Assembly (NCBI GenBank): GCA_035293565.1
Contig: DATGMP010000084.1
Coordinates: 1 to 7,465, forward strand
Direction of reading: 5' to 3'
Length of the DNA: 7,465 bases
Source of the DNA: DATGMP01 sp035293565
GTDB lineage: Bacteria > Pseudomonadota > Alphaproteobacteria > BOG-932 > Roseiterribacteraceae
Both the position numbers and the translations under genes were made by a program. The notes beneath the pieces are model-generated. The model was not told the DNA's origin and made no database searches. It saw only the letters and a list, made by a program, of their open reading frames with translations. This document shows positions 1 to 5,567 of the stretch, in pieces (the first letter of the stretch is position 1; each line of letters starts with the position of its first letter).

Positions 1-41
1 GACAATCGGGCAAGCCGCGTGACACGCCTCCACGCCGGCAA

Positions 42-77
42 TTCTTTCTCCGGGGGGCATGCCCCCCGGAGAAAGAA
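42..77. repeat. Perfect 36-bp palindrome (16-bp hairpin stem, CATG loop)
   Basis: The left arm, TTCTTTCTCCGGGGGG (42-57), is exactly complementary to 62-77, leaving a 4-base loop CATG. The stem would be very stable in RNA from either strand. The transcript leaving the hairpin on either strand continues GGAGAAAGAA, so there is no U-tract and it is not a canonical intrinsic terminator. It may still stop or protect an upstream transcript: a reading frame entering the window ends in TGA at 20-22, 20 bases before the palindrome, but too little of it is visible to call a gene. It could also be one copy of a dispersed extragenic palindrome family. The palindrome itself is certain; its role is not. 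Confidence 0.85.
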
Positions 78-216
78 GCAAAAACGAAGCGGACAGATCA
101 TGAGCTACAAAAACCGGACATCTTTACAAGCTAGCGACAGGCAGCGCGTTCGGAACAACCCTGGATCGTCGTTCCCGCGAAAGCGGAATAACAATATAAA
201 CCAGGGAGAGAACGTC

Positions 217-368
217 ATGACAACGCGGCTTTTCGAGCGACAGACCGCCCTTTACGCGACCTATCATCGCGACCGGCGCAATCGGGCGACCCATACGTCC
301 AGGCCTTCATAGGCCCGATGTTCATCATGGCGGAATTCCTGGAGTTGCTGGGCTTGCGCCGGCGGCGT
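217..368 (+). pseudogene. DUF962/Mpo1-like membrane protein remnant, internally deleted and frameshifted
   Basis: The ATG at 217 has a good ribosome-binding site (GGGAG, 204-208) and opens MTTRLFERQTALYATYH, then RDRRNRATH. The YxxYHRDxRNxxTH pattern is the typical N-terminus of DUF962 (Mpo1/YGL010w-like) proteins, small multi-helix membrane proteins related to yeast Mpo1, a fatty-acid alpha-oxidation enzyme. The frame then stops at 310-312, giving only 31 residues. From about 290 another frame reads PYVQAFIGPMFIMAEFLELL followed by GLR, which resembles the C-terminal helix of the same family. That second frame runs on without a stop through the tRNA. Intact members are roughly 150-200 residues, so most of the middle is missing. 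The start, RBS and both ends survive, which points to a fairly recent deletion. The family call rests on remembered motifs, and the 368 end marks the end of recognisable similarity. Confidence 0.6.
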
Positions 369-387
369 TCGCCGCGGGCCCGGCGGC

Positions 388-416
388 TTGACAGCCCATC
401 GGGCCGTCACCATAGT
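388..416 (+). promoter_or_regulatory. Sigma70-type promoter for tRNA-Ala
   Basis: A perfect -35 hexamer TTGACA (388-393) is separated by exactly 17 bases from CATAGT (411-416), which matches TATAAT at 4 of 6 positions. Transcription would begin near 423, about 18 bases before the tRNA 5' end. The bases after the -10 are CCGGCGC, a GC-rich discriminator of the kind found on stringently controlled stable-RNA promoters. The stringent-control reading is inference. No other promoter is visible between here and the methyltransferase, so this one probably serves both genes. Confidence 0.72.
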
Positions 417-440
417 CCGGCGCGTCAAGCGGTGCCGGTT

Positions 441-516
441 GGGGCCATAGCTCAGCTGGGAGAGCGCATCGTTCGCAATGATGAGGTCGGGAGTTCGATC
501 CTCCCTGGCTCCACCA
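441..516 (+). tRNA. tRNA-Ala (anticodon CGC)
   Basis: A full cloverleaf can be drawn. The acceptor stem pairs 441-447 with 506-512, including one G-T pair at 443/510. The D stem pairs 450-453 with 462-465. The anticodon stem pairs 467-471 with 479-483 around the loop TTCGCAA, giving anticodon CGC at 474-476, which reads the Ala codon GCG. The T stem pairs 489-493 with 501-505 around TTCGATC. The variable loop is 5 bases. The discriminator is A513 and CCA is encoded at 514-516. GCG is common in GC-rich genomes, so a dedicated CGC isoacceptor fits the codon use of the neighbouring genes. Nothing indicates decay, and no phage-type attachment duplication is seen at its 3' end. Confidence 0.97.
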
Positions 517-532
517 ACGCTAGTGCATCGAC

Positions 533-1396
533 GTGACCAACCCCACCCAAGCCAGCCAGAATCATTCCGATCAGGTCGCCTATTGGAACGGCGTCGGCGG
601 CGAGCATTGGATCGCGCGGGAGGAAGAGACCGATCGGTTTTTGGCCGGGATCGCCGACATTGCGATCGATCGCGCCCGCCCCGTTGCCGGAGAAAGCATC
701 GTCGATATCGGCTGTGGCTGCGGTCCGACGACCGTCGAGCTGGCGCGTCGGGTGGGACCCGCCGGGCGTGTGACCGCGCTGGACGTCTCGGCGCAGCTGC
801 TCGCGCGAGCGAAGGAACGACTCGCTCCGTATCCCTGGACCGCGGCTATACTGGCCGATGCCGCGGCATATCGGTTCGCGCCCGGCTCGGCCGATCTCCT
901 GTTTTCGCGCTTCGGCGTGATGTTCTTCGGCGATCCCGATGCGGCTTTCGCCAATATGCATCGTTGGCTGAAGCCTTCGGGCCGCATCGTATTCGCCTGC
1001 TGGCGAAAACCGTCCGAGAATCCGTGGATGATGCTGCCGCTGCAGGCTGCGTATGAGCACGTGCCGAAGCTGCCCAAGCTTGGGCCGGAAGACCCGGGCC
1101 CCTTCTCCTTCGGACCTGAAGAGCGCGTCCGGCGCATTCTAACAAATGGCGGATTCAGATCTCTGTCGCTGGAGCCGATCGACGTCTCGCTCGACCTGGC
1201 CGGCGGACGCGGGCTGGACTCGGCAGTCGGCCTTTCGCTCCGGCTCGGCGCCACATCGCGGGCGCTTGAAGGGCAACCGCAGGAGAAGATCGCGGCGGTG
1301 GCGGCCTCGGTGAAAGATGTCCTGGCGCCCTATGCGAAGAATGGCGAAGTGAGGCTCGGCGCCACCGTCTGGGTCGCGAGTGCTCGCGCCGCGTAG
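533..1396 (+). CDS. Class I SAM-dependent methyltransferase (UbiE-like/type 11)
   Basis: This 287-residue soluble protein has a Rossmann-fold methyltransferase core. Motif I is VDIGCGCG (57-64), the glycine-rich SAM loop. The acidic residue ending strand 2 is D84 in ALDVS. A candidate adenine-contacting segment is ADA (108-110). SRFGVMFFGD (125-134) and LKPSGRIVFACW (146-157) match later core strands. The substrate cannot be read from the sequence; the C-terminal third (about 160-287) is the likely substrate cap. The GTG at 533 is the first usable start because an in-frame TAG lies at 521-523. It has no clear Shine-Dalgarno and lies 16 bases after the CCA of tRNA-Ala, so it is probably transcribed from the tRNA promoter and freed by tRNA 3' processing. 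The N-terminal SDQVAYWNGVGGEHW resembles relatives annotated as methyltransferases, which supports the long start. Confidence 0.88.
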   Translation: MTNPTQASQNHSDQVAYWNGVGGEHWIAREEETDRFLAGIADIAIDRARPVAGESIVDIGCGCGPTTVELARRVGPAGRVTALDVSAQLLARAKERLAPYPWTAAILADAAAYRFAPGSADLLFSRFGVMFFGDPDAAFANMHRWLKPSGRIVFACWRKPSENPWMMLPLQAAYEHVPKLPKLGPEDPGPFSFGPEERVRRILTNGGFRSLSLEPIDVSLDLAGGRGLDSAVGLSLRLGATSRALEGQPQEKIAAVAASVKDVLAPYAKNGEVRLGATVWVASARAA

Positions 1397-1456
1397 GCGG
1401 AAAACATTTACGCCGAATTCTTTTTCGGGCAATTTGCCCGGGCGCCATAAAGGGAT

Positions 1457-1465
1457 GAGGGAGGG
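1457..1465 (+). promoter_or_regulatory. Ribosome-binding site that sets the quinoprotein start
   Basis: GAGGGAGGG lies 4 bases before the ATG at 1470 (the GGAGG core is 5 bases away). The frame is open further upstream, with candidate starts at 1380 and 1455, but starting at 1470 places a clean lipoprotein signal peptide at the N-terminus. The 1380 start would overlap the methyltransferase stop and add 30 arginine-rich residues before the signal peptide. Confidence 0.75.
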
Positions 1466-1469
1466 TTGG

Positions 1470-3422
1470 ATGAAGCGGCTTTGCACGCCGGTAGGGATCG
1501 TTGGCTTCGCCCTGCTGGCCGCTTGCGCCAATCCCCAGAAGACCGAACAGGCGCAGGCAGGCGGGCCGCCCGACGACCAGGTCAAGCGCGCCGAATTGGT
1601 CTATGCCGACCGCTGCGCCGCATGCCATGGCGCCAATCTCGAAGGAAAATCGGCGCTCGATCTCGCGGGCTCCGGCGCCTTTTCGCGATGGGCCGGGCAA
1701 AGCGCCGCCGATCTCTATCAGCGCGTGCTCACCATGCCCTACGGCGCGGCAGGTAGCTTGAGCAAGCAGCAATATGCCGATCTGACCGCGCTGATTCTCG
1801 TGCGCAACGGCACCAAGCTTTCGGGTGAGATCGCGCCCGATCCGAGCGCGCTGCGCCAAATTGCGATCGGCCGCACGCCGCCGGCGCCGACCGCGCGGCT
1901 CGTCACCATGCGCGACATCACCGACAAGATCGCGGGCGGCCCGTCACAGGCAGAGCTCTCCGCCGCCAACGGCAAGACCACCGACTGGCTTACGACCACC
2001 CACGGCTATGCCGGACAGCGCTTCGTCGATCTGAAACAGATCAACACGTCGAACGTGTCGTCGCTGAGACCTGTCTGCATGTATCAGGTCGGGGACATGA
2101 ACCCCTTTCCGACCAACCCGATCGTTTACAAGGGCGCGATGTTCATCACGAGCAGGAATGCGGTCGTCTCCCTGGATGCCGCGACCTGCAAGGTGAATTG
2201 GCGCTACGACCGGCCGTCGCGGGTCGCGGCGAGCTATTCGCTCAAAATGAATCGCGGCGGCGCGATCAAAGACGGCAAGTTCGTGTACGGCACGCATGAC
2301 GGCTTCCTGATCGCGCTCGACGCAGGTACCGGGAAGGTCATCTGGGAACGCGACGTCGCCAACGCGAATCAGAATGAGGGCGGCTTCACCTCTGCGCCCT
2401 TGATCTATGACGATCTCGTGATCGCCTCGCCATCGGGCAGCGAACTTGGCGTCAAGGGCTGGATCGGCGCCTTCAGGCTGTCGACCGGAGAGCCGGTCTG
2501 GAGGTTCAACACCGTGCCCGACGACAACGAGCCCGGTGCCGATACCTGGCCCAGCCATGATGCCCGCCAGCATGGCGGCGGCGCCGTCTGGGGCTCGCTC
2601 ACCTTCGACCCGGCGACGGGTCTCCTCTACGTGCCGGTCTCGAACCCCACACCCGACTTCGACGGCGACAAGCGACTGGGCGCCAACCTCTACACCTGCT
2701 CGATGGTCGTGCTCGACATCCGGACCGGAAAGCTCGTCTGGTATTACCAGATCAGCCCCCACGACACGCATGACTACGACCTGACTCAGGCGAGCCCGCA
2801 GTTCGATGCCACGATCGGCGGCAAGCTGCGCCATCTCGTTGTCGCGGCCGGCAAGGAGGGCACGGTCCACGTGCTGGATCGCGACACGCACGAGCATCTC
2901 TACGAGGTTCCGGTCACGACTCGCACGCACACCGACGTGCCTTTGATCGGGCCGGATATGACCAAAGAGGGGGTAATGCCCTGCCCGGGCCTGATCGGCG
3001 GCATCGAATGGAACGGGCCGGCCTTCAACCCGATCACCAAGATGCTCTATGTGCCGGCGGTCGATTGGTGCGCGATCAGCAAGGAGCCGCCGGAGAAGTC
3101 CAAAGGCTGGGTGACGGCGATCGACGCGACGACCGGCACAGTCGCTTGGCGATACAAGTCCCAGCGTCCGGTCGTGGCGGCGGTGACGACCACTTCGGCC
3201 GATCTGGTCTTCGCCGGGGAACTGACCGGCAATCTGATCGCCCTCGATGCTCGGACGGGCAAGCCGCTCTACCGTTTCGACATGGGCGGCCCGATCTCGG
3301 GCGGAATCGCGACCTATGAAGTCGGCGGCAGGCAGTACGTCGCGGCGACGTCGGGCAACGTGAACAATTTCTGGCAGGCTGCGCCAGGTTCTTCGACCGT
3401 CGTCGTCTTCGCCCTGCCCTGA
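1470..3422 (+). CDS. PQQ-dependent dehydrogenase with N-terminal cytochrome c domain (quinohemoprotein lipoprotein)
   Basis: This 650-residue periplasmic oxidoreductase probably oxidises an alcohol or related substrate using PQQ and passes electrons to its own heme c. The N-terminus is a lipoprotein signal ending in LAAC (C19); Ala at +2 would not retain it in the inner membrane. The cytochrome c domain (about 33-125) has CAACH (C49, C52, H53) with M89 as candidate axial ligand. The beta-propeller follows (about 168-650). Residues matching known quinoprotein ADH sites are R262 (NRGG), E325 (SELGVKG, metal), W374 (GGGAVW, stacks on PQQ), N392 (SNPTP, metal) and D435/D437 in HDTHDYD (catalytic base plus a second Asp). 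The MPCPG (503-507) to DWC (532-534) region is also family-typical. The vicinal Cys pair near R262 is absent. In type II ADHs the heme domain is C-terminal; the N-terminal order here recalls polyvinyl alcohol dehydrogenase. The substrate is unknown and no PQQ biosynthesis gene is in the window. Confidence 0.92.
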   Translation: MKRLCTPVGIVGFALLAACANPQKTEQAQAGGPPDDQVKRAELVYADRCAACHGANLEGKSALDLAGSGAFSRWAGQSAADLYQRVLTMPYGAAGSLSKQQYADLTALILVRNGTKLSGEIAPDPSALRQIAIGRTPPAPTARLVTMRDITDKIAGGPSQAELSAANGKTTDWLTTTHGYAGQRFVDLKQINTSNVSSLRPVCMYQVGDMNPFPTNPIVYKGAMFITSRNAVVSLDAATCKVNWRYDRPSRVAASYSLKMNRGGAIKDGKFVYGTHDGFLIALDAGTGKVIWERDVANANQNEGGFTSAPLIYDDLVIASPSGSELGVKGWIGAFRLSTGEPVWRFNTVPDDNEPGADTWPSHDARQHGGGAVWGSLTFDPATGLLYVPVSNPTPDFDGDKRLGANLYTCSMVVLDIRTGKLVWYYQISPHDTHDYDLTQASPQFDATIGGKLRHLVVAAGKEGTVHVLDRDTHEHLYEVPVTTRTHTDVPLIGPDMTKEGVMPCPGLIGGIEWNGPAFNPITKMLYVPAVDWCAISKEPPEKSKGWVTAIDATTGTVAWRYKSQRPVVAAVTTTSADLVFAGELTGNLIALDARTGKPLYRFDMGGPISGGIATYEVGGRQYVAATSGNVNNFWQAAPGSSTVVVFALP

Positions 3423-3498
3423 CGGAGCCGGATATCAGATACGAGTCCCTGGGGAGCCCTTCGGTTGGCCCTCGGCACCGACGCTCTAGGCGCCTCTT

Positions 3499-3517
3499 GA
3501 AAATGAGAATGATTATC
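3499..3517 (+). promoter_or_regulatory. Fur-box-like operator upstream of the iron-uptake cluster
   Basis: GAAAATGAGAATGATTATC matches the classical Fur consensus GATAATGATAATCATTATC at 16 of 19 positions, counted by eye. It lies 36 bases before the start of the cupredoxin-like gene. A -35-like TTGAAA (3497-3502) overlaps its left edge; the hexamer 17 bases further, TAAGTA (3520-3525), is a poor -10, so the exact promoter is uncertain. Occupation by Fur-Fe(II) would cover the -35 and repress the three genes downstream when iron is plentiful. Family knowledge supports the logic, because FTR1 systems are commonly iron-repressed. An AT-rich island in such GC-rich DNA is itself notable. In alphaproteobacteria, Irr, RirA or Mur can replace Fur, so the regulator is inferred. 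Confidence 0.72.
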
Positions 3518-3553
3518 GATAAGTAGGGTTTCAACGAAGTTGCGGACCCCTTC

Positions 3554-3886
3554 ATGCCCCGTCTCGGACTTGCTCTCACCTGCTTTCTCGTCGTCATGAG
3601 TATGACCCTTCCGGCGCGGGCCGAGGGCGATTTCACGCTGACGATCAAGGATCATCGATACGCCCCAGAGGAGCTCACCATTCCGGCGAACACCAAGGTG
3701 AAGCTGATCGTCAAGAATCTGGACGCCACGCCCGAGGAGTTCGAAAGCTTCGATTTGAACCGTGAGAAGGTTGTGGCGCCGGGCAGCGTGATCGAAGTGT
3801 ATGTCGGCCCGCTCGATCCCGGAAAATACGAGTTCTTCGGCGATTTCCACCAGGATACGGCCCGCGGCCATCTGCTCGTGAAATAA
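3554..3886 (+). CDS. Periplasmic cupredoxin-like protein of an FTR1 iron-uptake system (FtrB/EfeO-cupredoxin type)
   Basis: This is a 110-residue secreted protein with a Sec signal peptide (1-23, cleavage after ARA) followed by a single cupredoxin-fold domain (about 26-110). FTLTIKDHRYAPEELTIPAN and GPLDPGKYEFFGDFH are typical of the small cupredoxins that accompany FTR1 permeases; these are thought to bind or oxidise iron, or bind copper, in the periplasm before transport. The usual type 1 copper cysteine is not there: the expected CxxH reads GDFH (G96 to H99), and the terminal Met position is not conserved. Candidate metal ligands instead are H34, E61, E62, E64, E71, H99 and H106, with the acidic TPEEFES run as signature. 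It starts 36 bases after the Fur-like box and ends 3 bases before the permease, so the two are co-transcribed. Its Shine-Dalgarno (GCGGA, 3542-3546) is weak. Confidence 0.85.
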   Translation: MPRLGLALTCFLVVMSMTLPARAEGDFTLTIKDHRYAPEELTIPANTKVKLIVKNLDATPEEFESFDLNREKVVAPGSVIEVYVGPLDPGKYEFFGDFHQDTARGHLLVK

Positions 3887-3889
3887 CTC

Positions 3890-4723
3890 ATGCTCGCCGC
3901 CGCCGCCGTCATCGTTTTCCGCGAAGTCCTCGAAGCCGCGCTCATCATCGGCATCGTGATGGCGACCTTGCGCGGCGTGCCGGGGCGCGGACGGGTGGTC
4001 GTGACCGGCATTCTCATGGGCTTGGCGGGCGCGGGCGTCGTTGCGTTGCTGGCCGACAAGATCGCGTCGGCCGCGTCGGGATCCGGACAAGAAATCCTGA
4101 ACGCCGCCATCCTCTTCGGCGCGGTCGGCATGCTCGCCTGGCACAATGCCTGGATGAGCAGCCATGGCCGCCAGATGGCCGCCGAATTCTCGGCATTGGG
4201 ACAAGCGGTCAATGCCGGCACCAAGCCGCTTCGCGCCGTCACGGCCGTGGTGGCCTTGGCGGTTCTGCGCGAGGGATCGGAGGTCGTCCTGTTCCTCTAC
4301 GGCCTTGCGGTTTCGAGCCCGAACCCGGCCGGCATGGTGTCGGGCAGCCTGCTGGGCGTCGCAGCGGGCGCGCTTGCGGGCTACGGCATCTATGCCGGCT
4401 TGCTGCGCATTCCGATGCGCCATCTGTTCAACGTCACGGGCATCCTCATTCTGCTCCTAGCGGCCGGTATGGCGGCGTCAGGCGCCAACTTCCTCGTCCA
4501 AGCCGACCTGCTGCCGGCGATGGGACATTCGATCTGGGATACCTCGCACCTGCTCTCCGACGGCAGCATGCTGGGCCGGCTCTTGCACATATTGATCGGC
4601 TATGTCGCCCGGCCGAGCGGCATTCAGCTCATTTTTTACGCGGTCACCGTCCTCGTCATCCTGCTGCTGACCCGCGTCGCCCAGGCGACCACCGGCGGCG
4701 GCCGACAAGCCTCAGCGGAATAA
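3890..4723 (+). CDS. FTR1-family high-affinity iron permease (EfeU/FtrC-like)
   Basis: This 277-residue inner-membrane protein has about seven hydrophobic segments and the two REXXE motifs that define the family: REVLE (11-15) in the first helix and REGSE (127-131) in the fourth. In yeast Ftr1 and bacterial EfeU these glutamates bind iron during passage. Further family-like segments are the conserved MLAWHNAWM (81-89) and the loop around IWDTSHLLSD (215-224). The length is normal and both motifs are intact, so it should be functional. The start is 3 bases after the stop of the cupredoxin gene with no convincing ribosome-binding site, indicating translational coupling. EfeU works with EfeO and EfeB; FtrC works with FtrA, FtrB and FtrD. 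Here only the cupredoxin partner is adjacent, so the electron or iron donor may differ. The substrate is inferred as iron from family and operator. Confidence 0.93.
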   Translation: MLAAAAVIVFREVLEAALIIGIVMATLRGVPGRGRVVVTGILMGLAGAGVVALLADKIASAASGSGQEILNAAILFGAVGMLAWHNAWMSSHGRQMAAEFSALGQAVNAGTKPLRAVTAVVALAVLREGSEVVLFLYGLAVSSPNPAGMVSGSLLGVAAGALAGYGIYAGLLRIPMRHLFNVTGILILLLAAGMAASGANFLVQADLLPAMGHSIWDTSHLLSDGSMLGRLLHILIGYVARPSGIQLIFYAVTVLVILLLTRVAQATTGGGRQASAE

Positions 4724-4729
4724 TTCCAC

Positions 4730-5494
4730 ATGATCCAGATTTCGACGCGCGCGGCAGCGCGCTGCGCGAGGGCCGCCGCGGTCGGCGTCGTTGCGATTGC
4801 CTCTCAATCGCACGCGGCCGATTTCAAGGTCTTCTATCCGAACGTCACCGGAGGCGAGTTCGAATTCGAGAATCGCGCCTTCGATACGCTCGACAAGGAG
4901 CCGAGCCGAACCAATGGGCGCAACTACACCAACGAGCTCGGCTACGGCGTGACCGATTGGTGGTTCACCGAAATCGAGAACGAGTTCAAAAAGGACCCGC
5001 AGGACAAGTGGCGCTACACAGCGCTCGCCAGCGAGAACATCTTCCAGATCCTGCCCCAGGGATCGAGCTTCGTCGATCTCGGCTTTTTCGCCGAATACGA
5101 GATCGCGATGCGGCGGGGCGATTCGGACAATTTCAATTTCGGGCCGATCATCCAGAAGCAGTTCGGGCGCTGGCTCACGACCGCGAATATCTTCGTCTCC
5201 GCCGATATCGGCGGCGCCGAGCCCGACTCGCCCCACTTCAATTATGGGCTTGAGGTCAAATACCTTCTGACGCCGCTCTTCTCGCCGGGCTTCCAGGCCT
5301 TCGGCGACCCCGGTCCGTTCACCCATTTCAACCGCTTCTCCGAGCAGGATCATCGCGCCGGCCCGGTGATCTTCGGCACCTGGAATCTGTTTCCCGGCAA
5401 GATCAACTACGAGGCCGGTTATCTTCTGGGCCTGACCCACGACTCGCCGAGCGGCACGATGAAGTTCCTGCTCGAATACGAGATCTCGCTCTGA
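4730..5494 (+). CDS. Uncharacterised secreted, probable outer-membrane beta-barrel protein of the FTR1 cluster
   Basis: This 254-residue protein has an N-terminal signal peptide (about 1-29, cleavage near SHA/A). No catalytic motif is recognised. The mature part is rich in aromatic and alternating polar/hydrophobic stretches typical of amphipathic beta strands: GYGVTDWWFTEIENEF (71-86), SFVDLGFFAEYEIAM (113-127), ANIFVSADIG (152-161), NYGLEVKYLLT (171-181), INYEAGYLLGLT (225-236) and the terminal KFLLEYEISL. About ten to twelve strands are plausible, which would make a small barrel resembling proteins annotated as MetA-type or other outer-membrane transporter-like families. It ends in Leu, not the usual Phe. 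It begins 6 bases after the permease stop, so it is part of the Fur-controlled unit. A role in bringing iron across, or sensing it at, the outer membrane is inference from position alone. Confidence 0.8.
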   Translation: MIQISTRAAARCARAAAVGVVAIASQSHAADFKVFYPNVTGGEFEFENRAFDTLDKEPSRTNGRNYTNELGYGVTDWWFTEIENEFKKDPQDKWRYTALASENIFQILPQGSSFVDLGFFAEYEIAMRRGDSDNFNFGPIIQKQFGRWLTTANIFVSADIGGAEPDSPHFNYGLEVKYLLTPLFSPGFQAFGDPGPFTHFNRFSEQDHRAGPVIFGTWNLFPGKINYEAGYLLGLTHDSPSGTMKFLLEYEISL

Positions 5495-5495
5495 T

Positions 5496-5539
5496 GGACC
5501 CGCCGCAGCCGGGCGCTGTATAAGCGCTGCGGCGGGCCC
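5496..5539 (+). terminator. GC-rich hairpin closing the iron cluster (possible terminator)
   Basis: CCCGCCGCAGC (5499-5509) pairs perfectly with GCTGCGGCGGG (5526-5536). Two more G-C pairs (5496-5497 with 5538-5539) extend it beyond one A-C mismatch. The loop is 16 bases and contains a competing GCGC/GCGC pairing (5513-5516 with 5524-5527). It begins 2 bases after the stop of the barrel-like gene. No U-tract follows (CGTCTCGC), so it may be an mRNA 3'-end stabiliser or a leaky terminator instead of a full intrinsic terminator. Confidence 0.55.
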
Positions 5540-5567
5540 GTCTCGCACGACTCACCAAGAGGCCGCG

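Noticed and set aside
152..174. EcfG-type promoter (GGAAC ... CGTT)
   Set aside because: The two boxes are only 13 bases apart; the general-stress promoter spacing is about 16-17.
195..200. TATAAA as a -10 element for the DUF962 remnant
   Set aside because: No credible -35 lies 16-18 bases upstream, and transcription would begin within the ribosome-binding site region.
19..216. Upstream extension of the 217 reading frame to a GTG at 19
   Set aside because: It would translate the palindrome and a structured leader into a basic, low-complexity stretch and ignores the good ribosome-binding site at 204-208.
441..532. tRNA-Ala as an integration site of a mobile island
   Set aside because: No integrase gene and no repeat of the tRNA 3' end is visible in the window; downstream genes look like ordinary chromosomal genes.
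452..1060. Long antisense open frames across the methyltransferase
   Set aside because: They are shadows typical of GC-rich coding DNA, overlap the tRNA, and have no recognisable domain, whereas the + strand product has a clear SAM-binding motif.
1426..1440. Short hairpin CGGGC-AATTT-GCCCG as terminator after the methyltransferase
   Set aside because: The T-run precedes the stem instead of following it, and the stem is only 5-6 bp.
1944..2930. 328-codon antisense open frame within the PQQ dehydrogenase
   Set aside because: The opposite strand encodes a complete quinoprotein with all active-site motifs; the antisense translation looks like no known protein.
3461..3481. TCGGT/ACCGA stem as terminator of the dehydrogenase gene
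   Set aside because: Only 5 bp with an 11-base loop and no U-tract, so it is too weak to call.
3554..5494. Lanthanide-uptake role for the cupredoxin-FTR1-barrel cluster, prompted by the neighbouring Asp-Tyr-Asp quinoprotein
   Set aside because: The operator is Fur-like and FTR1 motifs are iron-specific in characterised members. No TonB receptor or lanmodulin-like protein is present.
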